From: Chrysopilus asiliformis
Taxonomy: Eukaryota > Arthropoda > Insecta > Diptera > Rhagionidae
Direction: 5' to 3'
Assembly (NCBI GenBank): GCA_964034945.1
Contig: OZ035961.1
Location: 66,872,031 to 66,936,030 of the forward strand
DNA length: 64,000 nucleotides
Position 1 is the first letter of the stretch. The number at the start of each line of letters is the position of its first letter. The notes below the pieces were generated by a model that worked only from the letters and a program-made list of their open reading frames with translations, was not told where the DNA came from and did not search any database. A program made the position numbers and the translations under genes. Of the stretch, positions 10,144 to 21,644 are shown one piece after another.

Positions 10144-10923
10144 AGAGAATCATCATTTGTTGGTTTTTTTTTGTTTAATTCGTGATAATATTCATATAAT
10201 GTATTAAATATGTAGTATTCATGCCTATTCTGGAATCCGAAGTAGCGTTAAGTTTGTTCGATTTCCCCTCGATTGAAAGCAATTTGTATTCTTGAATCCG
10301 CTACGTTTCACTTCTGTTCGACTGCGTATGATAGAGTAACGTTTTGAAGGGTAGAATTACTCGTTGGAAATTTCTTGCGTTTGGTGTTGGGCGTGATTGA
10401 CGGAAGGCAGGTTGGATTTTTTGAAATTTATGATGAACAAAGGGTTTTATTTCAAATAGCAGTGCAAAGAAAATCTACATTTTTTGATCACAAGAATAAA
10501 GAAAAATCAGACATCGCGAAAGAGCACACAACATTTTTTCGGTACTTAGGTCCATATATAAAAGACACCACACTAGCAAATAAATCACATAAAAACAATC
10601 AGCTGGGACTTTGACAATCCGTAGCCGAGTGATTGAAAAGTGAGTTTCAGATCGATTTCCAGACTTTGGTTTTACGTTTTAACTTTGGATTCCAGAATAG
10701 CCATGATTGTTGTTTAATAAAAATACACTGTATTAAAATTAATCTTCAGGTTAGCTTACGTTCTTGGAGATATTGATTTCAATCAGATTTTTTTGTCTTT
10801 CAGATTATTTTTTCTTTCACATTATTAATGTTTAGTTTTTCTCGTAACTCCATGACTTGTACGAATAAATCAATTTCAGTGTTATATTGAAAAATCTTAG
10901 CTAAACGGTTCTTAAATTTCTAG
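10144..10923 (+). other. Intron sequence, nothing recognised
   Basis: Several AG sites (about 10697, 10803 and 10878) are followed by early stops in the required phase. An 80-codon frame at 10375-10614 has no serpin motif and no acceptor in phase. Confidence 0.5.
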
Positions 10924-11060
10924 CTGTTAAAGTGGTGGCATATTGCTTGCGAATTGAACCAGAGCCAGACATCTTTAAAGCAGATCATCCTTATATTTTT
11001 ACAATAATGGATAGAAAACTTACGACAGCATATTTTATGGGAAAATTTGTTAAAATCTAA
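10924..11060 (+). CDS. Serpin cassette 5: reactive site Y|C
   Basis: Acceptor TTAAATTTCTAG; CT completes Ala. The loop AVKVVAY|CLRIEPEPDIF has Tyr at P1 and Cys at P1'. Distal motifs FKADHPYIFTI and AYFMGK are well conserved. 45 residues. The nearest AATAAA is at 11277-11282, over 200 bases on. The P1' cysteine is shared by several of the next cassettes and is unusual for a secreted inhibitor. Confidence 0.93.
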
Positions 11061-11414
11061 TCACTTTTTGAGAAAACAATCGAAATTTTATTAATCAATC
11101 TTGAACATTTCTTTTTAAAATTTGTCAATTGATTATAAAAAATTGTTCATGGTCATAATGTTTTAGGAAATATGGAAAACTTTCTTTTTAACCTGTTAAA
11201 CATTATTGTTGTATACATATTGGATTTTGAAAAAAAATACTTGCTAAAAGTTACAACATTTTTATTACATTCCTTCAATAAATTCCTTCTGGGCAGTAAA
11301 ATTTGTTCACTAATTTCTCTACAATCAAAACTGGCCAGCTCAAATATTACGTGTTTATTGACTTTATTTTCCTCCATTTGTTCTCACTCGATAATAAATA
11401 TTTTTTTCCTCTAG
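11061..11414 (+). other. Intron, long open frames without serpin motifs
   Basis: Frames at 11172-11414 and 11303-11414 run open up to the next acceptor but lack F-x-A-D-H-P-F. A stretch KYYVF...LFSLDNKYFF (about 11350-11410) faintly resembles a cassette but has no acceptor in phase, so I do not call it. Confidence 0.45.
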
Positions 11415-11539
11415 GCATAAGAATGAGGCTTCAATGTATTTCTTTTAGCCATAATTTTCTTGCTAATCATCCATTCGTTTATTTTATTTGGAATCGAGAG
11501 CAACGCTGTGCATACTTTACAGGAAGATACAGCGTTTGA
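11415..11539 (+). CDS. Serpin cassette 6: reactive site Q|C
   Basis: Acceptor TTTTTCCTCTAG; GC completes Gly. The short loop GIRMRLQ|CISFSHNF has Gln at P1 and Cys at P1', with Arg at P3. Distal motifs are FLANHPFVYFIWN and AYFTGRYSV. 41 residues. It shares the run WNREQ-x-C-AYFTGR with cassette 7, showing a fairly recent tandem exon duplication. AATAAA at 11583-11588. Confidence 0.93.
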
Positions 11540-11929
11540 AGTTCTTTTCAAGCTGAAAATTTTTTTATTTGTAATGAAATCGAATAAAGCAAAAAAACTA
11601 AAACATATTTTAGCACTTTCTGTGTTAAATATCCACCGCTAAGGGGAAGAGTTCGTACTTTGGATCGAAATTTAACTTTTCCATCGATATCAAAAATCTA
11701 GGAATTATTAAGTTTTTTTTTAATGTAGTGAAGGCCTCATAACTTGTGTATACAAAAAAAAACCTTTGTGCTGATAGTCCTCACTGTTTTTACCTTCCGG
11801 GCTTGTCCCATATACCAACACTAAAAGGTCACAGTATTTTCTTACTTTTGCTTTCAATATTTATCTGAGGTGGCGCCTTTGAAGTGGGTAAGTTTTGTTT
11901 TTCTGGAGAAAGATTATATTTGTAGATCT
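11540..11929 (+). other. Intron sequence, nothing recognised
   Basis: 3' flank of cassette 6, then AT-rich DNA up to the mariner relic. Confidence 0.5.
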
Positions 11930-12440
11930 TGGATCACAAGAATTTGAAAAATCTCTCAGTTAAAAAAGTTTGCTCCGTTAATATTGTAATATATACAATA
12001 CACTACGCCCACGATTCTTCCATTTTTGAATACCTTCTGAATAATAAGATTTCAGCGATGACTTCTTCGCTCGACCCAAATCTCTTGCCACGGAGCCATT
12101 TCTTCAAGTTTGGAAATAGATAATAGGCCAAATCTGGTGAATTAGGAACAAATTCGTAGCGCAATTCATGAAATTTTGTCATTGCGAATGCGGACTTGTT
12201 CGCAAGTTATCCTGATGGAAAAGCACTTTTCCATTAACGAAATGCGGCCGCTTTGACTTCAAATCGGCGTCGAATCGACCCAAAAGTTCTGCATAATATA
12301 CTCTGAGGATCATTTTGCCCTTTCCAAGGTAATCGATGTGAATAACACCCTACTTATCAAAAAAAAACTGTGGATCTGACATTATTGGCCGACAGACACA
12401 ACTTGGTCTTCCTACGACTACAAAAAGTTGCAAAAAGTCT
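11930..12440 (-). mobile_element. Mariner transposase relic
   Basis: On the minus strand, translation gives GVIHIDYLGKGKMI, YYAELLGRFDADLKSKRPHF and VLFHQDN, matching the central catalytic region of mariner transposases, including the second Asp of the D,D34D triad. Several stops and frameshifts break the frame (for example a stop just before GVIHIDYL). The frames at 11929-12123 on the plus strand are shadows of it. Terminal repeats were not identified. It is dead and sits in the intron between cassettes 6 and 7. Confidence 0.8.
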
Positions 12441-12677
12441 TTATAACAGTTGAACTGTAAGTCGAATACAAGACAAAAAATAATGTCTGACTTTAATTTT
12501 TATTCTCCTAATTAAACCAGCACCCCCCTTACATGTTACATCTTTTAGAATTGATACTTTTGTATAGATTCTCGATTATTTAAAAAATATAAATATTCAT
12601 TATGTGTTAGTTCTGCATTTTTTTTTAAATGTTCTTTCACTCTTTAACATGATTTTATTTTATTTTTTACTCTATAG

Positions 12678-12802
12678 GCGTAATAATGATGGCTCGTTGT
12701 GTTCGCATTTGCCCCAATTTTGTTGCCGATCATCCATTTATTTATTTCATTTGGAATCGAGAGCAATGCTGTGCATACTTCACAGGAAGATTTAACAAAT
12801 GA
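12678..12802 (+). CDS. Serpin cassette 7: reactive site R|C
   Basis: Acceptor TTTACTCTATAG; GC completes Gly. The loop GVIMMAR|CVRICPNF has Arg at P1 (trypsin-like target) and Cys at P1', with a second Cys four residues on. Distal motifs FVADHPFIYFIWN and AYFTGRFNK are intact. 41 residues. Closest relative is cassette 6 (same loop length, same WNREQ segment). AATAAA at 12846-12851. Confidence 0.94.
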
Positions 12803-13894
12803 AATTCTTTCTGAGTTGAAAAGCATTTTGTTTATTATGAAATTGAATAAATCAACAAACTTTTAGCATTTTCTGTGTTAAATATATATAACCACGCTTC
12901 TGAAAGGGGGAACAAATCAAAATCGAGAAATGTTGCAACTGTCAAAGGTTAAAATTTTTAATAATTTTTGAACTCGTGTAAACATTTTCAAGAACGATAA
13001 ATCTTCAAATAAAAGAACAATAGATAATACCGTTCAAATGAAATTTGGATTTCTTATGATCCTGTAAATGATCAATTAATATTCGGACGTTTTCCTGATT
13101 TGGTATTAAAAATTTCATAGAATACAAGGATTTTGGAATAATCGCGTGATTTTAAGTCGTTGATATTAAGTTACAGTACCTTAAGTCGATTTTCAGGCGA
13201 AGCCAAAGGGATCTGTGTGGGAATGCAAATATGAATCAGTTTGGCTTGGCTTTAATTTATTACAAAACATAAATATTTAGATAAAAAGTCTGTTTTGTTT
13301 TGGACGCACAGTAAATTCATTCCATGTGCCTGCTTTTCCAGCAACACCAATCGGACAACTTTAAAAAAACTTCACGTTTCTGTAATTATTTTCTATTCGA
13401 TAATGTCCAATGCCACACAATCAAAATATCTGTCAGTATGTAGTTTACTATATTATATGCAACGAAGAAATGATCTCATAAAACGAAAATTGCGTGGATC
13501 ATGATTCATAGCCGAAAGATGTTAATTTCATGCACGGTTGCGAAAAATTTGAATAGTCTAGCACTCGTAGCCTTGATGTGCTGATCTACAGGTATATGTT
13601 CGAACAGCAGAAAACTCATTAGTTTTTTGCTCTTCTCTGATTACTTATAAATTGCTTGAGGTTTTTCAGCAAATAATTCAATTTGAATGAGAGATAAACG
13701 ACATCTGTTTTTAATGTTTTTCTTTATAAATAAAAAATTTTCAGCGAATCAGCCACGAATTAACCCATAAGAAATTCACAAAAGATTTTGTTCCCAATAT
13801 TTGTTCTTGATTTTCTAACAAAATTAATAGCCAGATTGATTTTCAACTAAAAATCAAAGTATTCGCCAACTTTCTAAACAGTTTTTTTACATAG
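12803..13894 (+). other. Intron sequence, nothing recognised
   Basis: AT-rich; no cassette, no clear transposon ends. A 69-codon frame at 13295-13504 shows no recognisable motif. Confidence 0.5.
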
Positions 13895-14025
13895 ATTGGT
13901 CAACGCTTCTACGATGTGAACCAATTATATTTGATTTCAAGACCGATCATCAATTTATTTATTGGATTTGGAACAATAAAACTCTTTCATTTTTTGTAAA
14001 TTTATATTATCTGCCCCATAAATGA
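13895..14025 (+). CDS. Serpin cassette 8: R|C, diverged distal end
   Basis: Acceptor TTTTTTACATAG; AT completes Asp, unlike the Gly or Ala of most cassettes. The loop DWSTLLR|CEPIIFDF keeps the length and R|C site of its neighbour. The distal half has FKTDHQFIYWIWN with Thr for Ala, and the last strand reads LSFFVNLYYLPHK, lacking the Gly-Arg. No AATAAA follows nearby. The frame is open (43 residues), so it may be a working but relaxed cassette or one on the way to becoming a pseudo-exon. Confidence 0.75.
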
Positions 14026-15077
14026 ACACCCAATTACAGATAGTAATATTCAATTTTTAAAAAAATGTGGTTAGAAACACATGGGGTATTTTGAAAATTG
14101 ATGTAAAATTTTCGCCCGACGTTGAACTTTTTTTTATTTAAAAACATTGAAGAACTCGAGAACTAATTGATGTGGAAAGTTAAAATTTGGAATGGAACCG
14201 GCTTTTATCAAAAGGTAAACCTCTTCCAAAAATGGGAAAAATTGAATCACCCCTTCCCCCTTTACAAATGGTAAAGATTTTCGTGATTTTCTCGAAAGCG
14301 GTTCGTTTTTCCAAAATCGGGTTCTATGAGACGATAACAGCTTTTGAATGCAAAAAATCGCGTGAAAAATCGGTTAAGGTTTACTAATAGAAGTCGATCT
14401 TACAAATTTCGTTACATACATCCATACGCACAAAGACTGCGGACTAATCGAACTGACTCGATGGATATATGCCTTAGGGAGTGCGGGGCTATGTTATGAT
14501 TTTGGTTTTTGAAGTGATTTTAATATCTTTCTTATATGTAAGAAAGGTGAAAATAAGTCTTCTCCAGGATCAATCAAATATACGCGTTTATTCTTCAAAA
14601 TATAGCTAAATAATAAGTTAAAAAAAACCCTAAAAAATATGCGTTTTTTAACGTTTCTGGAGCAAGTTTTCAAGCTCGCGAATCAAAGCTCTGTGAACCC
14701 AAAAAAAAATTCTAATATTTAAAATCATTGAATTCTTTGATGATTGCAAGATTTCTTGTGTTTTATGTATCCCAAATGATTTAAAATACAGTTTCCCGCG
14801 TAAACCCTTAAATCTATATAGCGATCAACCCTCACTGGAATAATTGAGCATAACAAGAGTTGTGCCCCCTTAACCAGTAAACTGCTAGACTGCAACTTTC
14901 ACTGATAAGTTAGGTGTATGGACAAAAAAAACTGTTGTCTCCTTTCCGCTAATCTCCTTATTCGGTATTCCATCAACCTTTGAACACTTCAGCTAATTTA
15001 ATTGTTGTGCCATTATCTTTTGAATATAAAAAAATTATTTCTAATCTAATGTTTTCTTAATTTTCTTTTGTATTTAG
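14026..15077 (+). other. Intron sequence, nothing recognised
   Basis: Contains a stretch (14200-14480) with phrasing common in insect interspersed repeats (GGTTCTATGAGACGATAACAG and an ACATACATCCATACGCACA tail). No cassette. Confidence 0.45.
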
Positions 15078-15202
15078 GAATACAAATCATGCTGTGTAGT
15101 TTACCCCTGTTATTCACTTTCAACGCTGATCATCAATTCATGTATTCAATATGGAATCGAAAAACTGCGCACCATGTCTTCATGGGAAAATACACAAGAT
15201 AA
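15078..15202 (+). CDS. Serpin cassette 9: reactive site C|S
   Basis: Acceptor TTTTGTATTTAG; GA completes Gly. The loop GIQIMLC|SLPLLFTF has Cys at the canonical P1 and Ser at P1'; if the true P1 is one residue off it would be Leu or Ser. Distal motifs FNADHQFMYSIWN and HVFMGKYTR are conserved. 41 residues; it belongs to the same short-loop IWN subfamily as cassettes 6-8. No canonical poly(A) signal was found close by. Confidence 0.9.
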
Positions 15203-17040
15203 TGTTTTGATGATATTTTCTACCATTGCAAGAGAAAAATGTTTCTTATCTTTGAATATTTATTAATATAACATTTATTTTTGTCAAACAATTTTATTGA
15301 TAATTTAATCTAATCATATACCAAATATATAAGTATTCATTGAATATCATCTTGTTTAGCTAATGCGATAGGATGGTTACTTATAATTCATTTACACATA
15401 CAGAATTTCCTTTAAAGAAAATGCTGATGTATTTTCGATAACATTTTTTAAGGCAACGTAAATAGAGAGTATTTCGTTTGATGTTCCAATAAGAGCGTGA
15501 ATTTTTACACGTTTCAGTTCACCTACTCATCAAAACCATACAAATGTTTTCGAATTTAATTAGCCATCGGTTGTTGTATTGGCTATGGCCTGACAATTGT
15601 TTATTCGACCATTAGAAGTACAGTATCAATTATACATTGCTAATATTTAATTTTTGAGAATTTCCCAAAATTATTTTATTTATAATTTGGTTTGATTAAA
15701 TATGATCTACTCCAAAGTTCTGATACCATTGAAGTTTTTTTCGACTTTACAATTAGTTTGTGTAGAGTTCCTCCACAGAAATACGATACACTAGATGTCG
15801 CTGTTTTAAAGAAAAGTAATTTTTTGAGAATTTGTAAAGAGCGGTTTTGAAAACATTTTGTCGGGCTGAACAAAGAAAACGAGTTTTCTAATAACCCGCT
15901 AATTACAAACTAATTGAAATTTTCGCCCAAAGAATTTTCTAATAATAATAATTTCTTGCCCGCCCGGTGGAAAAAAATTCCAATTCAAAAAACAGGGTTA
16001 CCAGATTTCAAACATATCACTTTTTGTTAAAGGAGAAAATTAGGAAATAATTGAAAAGATTTTTTTACGACAGAATTTGGAACAATCGCAAAAAAGACAC
16101 AATATCCACAATGTTATGTGATACATTTTATATGGCTCAATTAATATTTTGATATATAAACAAATATAACCGATTGCTCTCCAATTTATTTCATTATCCC
16201 TAATTATTCAAAGTAGTAATGAAACTAAAGGAAATATTAAATGTTTTCGATATCCCGTCTTATATGATTGGAAAAAGTAATTTTTTGGCATCCGAAAATT
16301 TCGAATACGATACAACTAGCGATATGTGTGTTATATGATCTCTGTGAACTACCAAGCTGAACCCTGGATAAGGCGGACAAATTTCCGGGTTCTATGCAAA
16401 ACCGGCTTATATAGATTTTTACGAAACCTTTACCGGATACTATTTCGGCTTCTTTTTGCTTGAAATTTACCAGCTAACTCGATTTAGCAGTCGCTAAAAA
16501 TTTCGTGAAACTCGCCATTTGAACACTCTGTGGGTAGATAAAAACCAAGGTAGAAGTAGCAACTTTGACAAATATATTGGATCGCATCCGGCGGAAATTT
16601 TTGAGGGTGCGAGGTAAATTTTTTGATTTGTTAGATGAATGTATAAATCCAGGCAAAAAATTTCGCTTGCGGCGAATTTTACTACGACTTTTCTATTTTT
16701 TTGCAGTTTTTTTTTTATTTAAAAAATATCTTTTTTCCATGATACGTGCCCGTAAAAAATCTCCCATTTTAGATTTGCCTTTAAAAATATCATATTTAGT
16801 GTGGAGGAGGGGGAAATGTGATAGAGGAAGGGTTGTGGCAAGTTGAGAGGGGTGTGTGAGGAGAAGCCGCTGAATTATCGTATCTATATGTTACTTCGTT
16901 TTTGTCTATACGTTAATTCGACGAGACAAGAAAATTATTAGTAATAAGCAGGACCAACCACCACTAGAACATATATTGGAAATAATAATGTATGTAAACA
17001 GATATTAATATTAAATGTTCGTGAGCGGATGCGAGAACGT
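15203..17040 (+). other. Intron sequence, nothing recognised
   Basis: AT-rich, with no cassette and no transposon ends I can define. The frame at 16565-16846 is a chance frame crossing a T-rich tract. Confidence 0.45.
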
Positions 17041-17067
17041 GGTTTGAGATTCCAAAGGGGGCAGACC

Positions 17068-17215
17068 GCTAAGAAGTCCGAAACAGTCTAATTGCATTCT
17101 AACTCTTATTCGCTTTTATTAATTCTCTCAGCGATCTGAAAACTTTCCAATAAAAACTGGAATTAGAACGGGAATTGGCATGCAATTAGACCGTTTCACA
17201 CACGTCCTTAGTAAA
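17068..17215. mobile_element. Small MITE related to 38265-38460
   Basis: Imperfect inverted ends: GAAACAGTCTAATTGCA at the left and TGCAATTAGACCGTTTC at the right, flanking a T-rich core. The same terminal words occur in the element at 38265-38460. Boundaries are approximate. Confidence 0.5.
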
Positions 17216-17218
17216 CAT

Positions 17219-17316
17219 GATAGGGGTATTCACTTCATCTCGCAAAACCGTCGCAAACTGAGTATTTGGCCCAGTTTGCGACGAAGGTTTTGCGAAGTGA
17301 ACTGATAGCCCCTAAT
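17219..17316. repeat. Foldback palindrome, about 100 bp
   Basis: TAGGGGTATTCACTTC...CGCAAAACC...GTCGCAAACTG pairs with CAGTTTGCGAC...GGTTTTGCG...GTGAACTGATAGCCCCTA. A half-copy of the left arm occurs at 17700-17745. Typical of a tiny foldback MITE. Confidence 0.7.
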
Positions 17317-17745
17317 ATAATGTGTATAAAAACGTCTTTATGCATCAAAATTACAAAATATCTTTGCTAATAAAATAAAAAATACATTTTTTATGAAGTT
17401 ACAAAAAAACTAACAGCATTTCTACATTCACCTGCATGTCAAAACTTTTAATTGAAAAAAATAGATATTAAATTATATTTAAGAACGAAGTTTAAAATAA
17501 AAATGTGTATATATATACGTTAACGTAGTTTAAGGACATATAAAATTGAAAAAAAAATGACTATGAAATCATAAAGGTAAGTCATTTCATAAATATTCAA
17601 ATTTCCTTAACGAGTAGAAATAAGGATATTAATTAATTTACATGCTTTTAGCTTTCGATAACCCATAATTTGTTCAGTACCTTAAAACAAAAAATTTAAT
17701 AGGGGTATTCATTTCACCTCGCAAAACCGTCACAAACGTCGTAGA

Positions 17746-20509
17746 CTGATCTGGCAAAAAGAAGAATTATTGTTCTTAAGAAAACCCATATATGTAACTA
17801 TCTAGAAAAAAAGTTAAATCTTAAAAAATCGGGTGAATGCAGCCAAACTACTCACAGATTCAGATTCAGCGATGCCAACTCACCCAATAATGAATTTATT
17901 TTTCACGCCAACAACAAAAATAAAAATTTTCAGTTTATATGGAATTTTTCGGCTTTTCTCAAAAATTAGAGCCAATCTGGTCAAACCACTCGCATATTCG
18001 AAATCAGCTACGTAAAATTATCCCAAAAAATCTTTTGCAAGACATAAAAGTAATTTTTTGATGGATAGTTTTGATGGTGTGTTTATTTATCACGAAGTAA
18101 TTCGATTCAGTTTTCATAAAAATGAAAATAAATTCCATAAAAATAAAAATAATAAAACATAACCAAAATTGATAAAATTTAACAAACAGAAAATACGAAA
18201 AAAAACCAAAATAGCGGTTCTAAGTTTACAAAAAGAAAATAAAATTTAAAAGAAAAAAACTCGTACAAATGTTTCATGCATTTAAATAAAAAAAAAACAC
18301 TGCCCAACAAAAACGACATTTTATGTGTGGCTAAAAATATAGAATTTTAGGATATTTTGACGTTATTGATTCTGGATCGGATTTTACTTTGACCAGAATG
18401 ACTAGAGACAGAAAATATTTTAGACACCAAAAAAGTTGCATAAAATATTTTCTTTTTCATATCTCCAGAAGTAGATTGAATCTGGCCAAAACAAAGTCCG
18501 CTTCAGAATCAAAATATGAATACAAATACTACCCCAATATTTTACGTGATATTTTATGCAGGGTTATTCTTGATGAACTTTCGTGGAAAACTTCACGGAA
18601 AAATGATACAAAATAAAATAAGGCAAAAATAAATAATCGAATAATTTTTTCTCTGTTTTCGTTATTGTAACAGAATTAAATTTTTATAACGTTATAACAT
18701 AATTTTGAACAAAAACCCAAAAATTCTTTCTTAATTTCCTTATGATAACGTTTTCCATCCCTGGTTCTAATTCTTGGTGAAAATCTGCAAATTTAAAAAA
18801 CATTGGATATTTTTAGGGATGAATGCGAATCATATATGAAAGGATTTAGTGAAAGTTCAAAAATTTAGCACTTAAAAACTGAGCACGACAGAAGTATTTT
18901 TTCACCCCATTTAATAAATGATTACAACTTTTAATATTATAGAAATTCTGCTGCGATTTGCATTTCACATAAAAGTTTTTATCAGTTTCTGAATCCTTTG
19001 TAACCTGCCTGTCATGTTTTTCAGCGCTGGCTGAACTCCTCTATCCAGCTATGTGAATCCAGACAAGAAGAACTCGTTCAGCTTAGCTTTCTTAAGTACA
19101 AGAGATTTGTAGGGCACCTCAAGGATTGATCGTTAGAATTTCTCATCAGAAATAAATCAATTCGAGTCTTAAGGGTCACATCGAAAATTGGTTTAGTATC
19201 CGAAGTAAAAGGTTTTTCTATGAACGGATCTCTGCCCCAACTTTCCTCTACATTTGAATACTTCTCGATCATTTTCTGGTCAACTACTTTGTCTGATAGC
19301 AGTGTCATGGGAAATTCCTCTACTTGTTCCGTTGATTGAGAGATTCCCCCACTTGTTCCGACTGTTAATCCAAAATTTCAATTTGCTTTACTCGTTCATG
19401 TAACGATGGTTCTTCATTGACCCAAAATGGCTGTCAATCGTTAGATATTGAGATTTTTGAATTTTTCTTCTAACCTACATGTATAATTTCCTATTTAAAT
19501 ACTCATAATATCACTCTCAAATATTGCAACACAATAAAACAAATTTGAAATTACAACACACGTCGAATTGCAACCATAGGCAACAAAACATCTGGTGAAA
19601 TCGAGGGTTGTGTTTGGTATACTATACTCTTATGATAAAACCTTTCGACTATCTAGTGCTCATTCAAAAGGTAGATGGCATGACTTTTGAGTGACAGGAC
19701 TTACTATTGCTCAAAATACTTTATGTCGTGTATAGAAATGCACCTCTGGTATAGGTTGCTTATTGCAAAGCTATCTTTTGTTTAAAAAAAATTTAAAAAA
19801 ATAAAGCGAAATAAATATTTTTTTATGTTTTTCTCTCGTTCTTATTTCTGATACACAGCGCCCCAAAAAAATGTTTTTCTTCTTTTTACTACAATTTTTT
19901 AAATAAAAGCTTTTTTTAAAAAAATTTCTATTATATTTTATCCTTTTTAGTCATTTTGCATTTGATTTGTAGGGCCAAAAATCCAAAAAAAATATCGTTT
20001 GTCTTTCGCCACACTTATCTATACTTTTCAGTCCTCGGATATCCTTGTCTTTGAGATATCCTTACGGACTTTCTGACTCCAGAATTGGATAATTGTTGAT
20101 AAACTATGCACATGTTCAGCAAAATAAAATGTCCCTGGGGGAAAAATTTGGCCTTCGCCAACAAGTAATCAACCAAAGAGAGACTATACTGTTGAAAAGC
20201 CTCTGTGAAATGTGTAGAACAACAACTGTTTGAAAGTCACCAGAAGCAACTAATTTTGTAATTTTTATAATAAATATTTTATAATTATCATATTTTTAAA
20301 AACAATTTTTATGCTAATAGCATCTCAGTAGTTTCAAAAAATAAAAATATGATCAAAATAAACAATAAAACAAGACTATTTTCATGAAATTCCATACAAA
20401 ACGTATGAAGGTACACGGATACCTTGTCACCCTTTTAAGGTTTTGTTTTTAAAAACAGGTGTATACCTCGACTAAAGCCATTAAAATAAGTAAATTTATT
20501 AAATTTTAG
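17746..20509 (+). other. Long intron stretch without cassette
   Basis: About 2.8 kb of AT-rich DNA. I checked AG sites after pyrimidine tracts (for example 19024, TTTTTCAG) and found only short frames without serpin motifs. The segment 19750-20010 resembles part of 44080-44300 (a CTGATACA-AGCGCCC/AAAAAA motif), so it is probably repeat-derived. Confidence 0.45.
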
Positions 20510-20592
20510 GAGTTGTCAGTGAGTTTAAGGCCTCTAGCCCATCCAGAAACTTTTTCTTTAATTTTGAAAATGCAAAAGGTACAGCCACATAA
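20510..20592 (+). pseudogene. Relic serpin cassette cut by a MITE
   Basis: A good acceptor (AAATTTTAG) and correct phase (GA, Gly) lead to GVVSEFKASSPSRNFFFNF, then ENAKGTAT and a stop. EFKASSP matches the F-K-A-N-H-P step, but the reactive-site segment between GVV and EFK is about ten residues short, and the F-x-G-R strand is missing. The inverted-repeat element at 20594-21034 begins two bases after the stop, exactly where the last strand should start, so an insertion probably ended this cassette. Confidence 0.45.
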
Positions 20593-20593
20593 G

Positions 20594-21034
20594 AAGACTG
20601 TGTTTAGATTGAGACTTTTCAGGCGCCTCCCTCGGCTCGTTTTCGCGCCTGAGTGTTCAGACTGGGACTTAGAAATAGCAAATGTGGGATTAGTGAAACA
20701 GCTGAATCGGAATCGGAAATTTTAAATTGAGTTTTTAACTCTAAATTGCTGATACAGTACCATTAAACACAATGTTTCGTTGTTTTTTCCAGTTCGACAT
20801 AATTATAAAAACTTCCATTCTTTTTACCCAAAGTTTTAGCAGTTGAAAAGGAATACATGAAAACAAAACAATCAAACGAGAATTGTATTAGCCAATCAGA
20901 GGCCTATGCCCCCGAAAACGGAATGGAATTGCTAATTTTCGTTTGTGTTTTCCTATCACACTCTCCTCTTTGCCTTTCACTAATAAACTGGTCAGGCAGG
21001 CGCCTAGGAAGTCTCAATCTAACACACAGTCTAA
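20594..21034. mobile_element. Inverted-repeat element, about 440 bp
   Basis: The left end AGACTGTGTTTAGATTGAGA and the right end (complement of AGACTGTGTGTTAGATTG) form an imperfect 35-bp inverted repeat that also includes AGGCGCCT on both sides. No transposase frame. It lies directly against the relic cassette at 20510. Confidence 0.7.
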
Positions 21035-21483
21035 GAGTTAAACGATAATTTTAAATAACAAGGAATAGATTTTGTTAGGTCACATTTTTCAGGGATTTAA
21101 AACTGTTTTACTGCAAATTTGAAAATATAGTTTATAAGAGTTGATACTGAACTGAAACTTAAAACAAGCACAAAGGATTAAGTAAAGAAGATTACATTTT
21201 GTCACAAATATAACACCACGAAATTAAGTTTATTATTTCTTGTAAGAGATGATATTAACAAAAAAAAAACCAAATCAGATATCATCAAATATCATTATTT
21301 ATTGAGGTTAAATCCACTAATCAATATTTTGCGAGATAATCAATTTTGTTATCGTGTATCGAAAAGACATGCACAAAATTTTTAAACACTCTGCACAAGA
21401 TTCTTCAATAGTTATTAACGCTACTACTTGTTTCTCTGTTATTAAAAAATTAAATAATATCTATTACTGTTTATATATTTTAG

Positions 21484-21644
21484 GAGTCGGAATCTCTTTG
21501 TTATCAATCGGCATAAATGAAAAGGAATTTAATGCAAACAAGCCATTTTATTTTACACTCAAATATATGAGTAACAATCAGATTTTTTCGGGCCGTTTAA
21601 AAGTCCCTTGTCACAACGCGAATCACACAAATCACGAAGTTTAA
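21484..21644 (+). CDS. Serpin cassette 10: reactive site L|S, long C-terminal tail
   Basis: Acceptor TTTATATATTTTAG; GA completes Gly. The loop GVGISLL|SIGINEKEF has Leu at P1 and Ser at P1' (chymotrypsin- or elastase-like target). Distal motifs are FNANKPFYFTL and IFSGRLK. After the usual serpin end it continues with VPCHNANHTNHEV, a His/Asn-rich tail with one Cys, for 53 residues in all. ATTAAA lies at 21782-21787. The ANKPF variant is shared with cassette 16. Confidence 0.92.

Noticed and set aside
10375..10614. 80-codon frame reading MRLVLGVIDGRQVG
   Set aside because: No family motif, no in-phase acceptor, and no serpin strand pattern; likely chance.
11303..11414. Cassette-like reading KYYVF...LFSLDNKYFF upstream of cassette 6
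   Set aside because: No acceptor puts it in the required phase and it lacks A-D-H-P and G-R; it runs straight into the true cassette's intron-exon border.
19024..19060. TTTTTCAG acceptor near 19024
   Set aside because: The in-phase frame ends after about ten codons and has no cassette motif.
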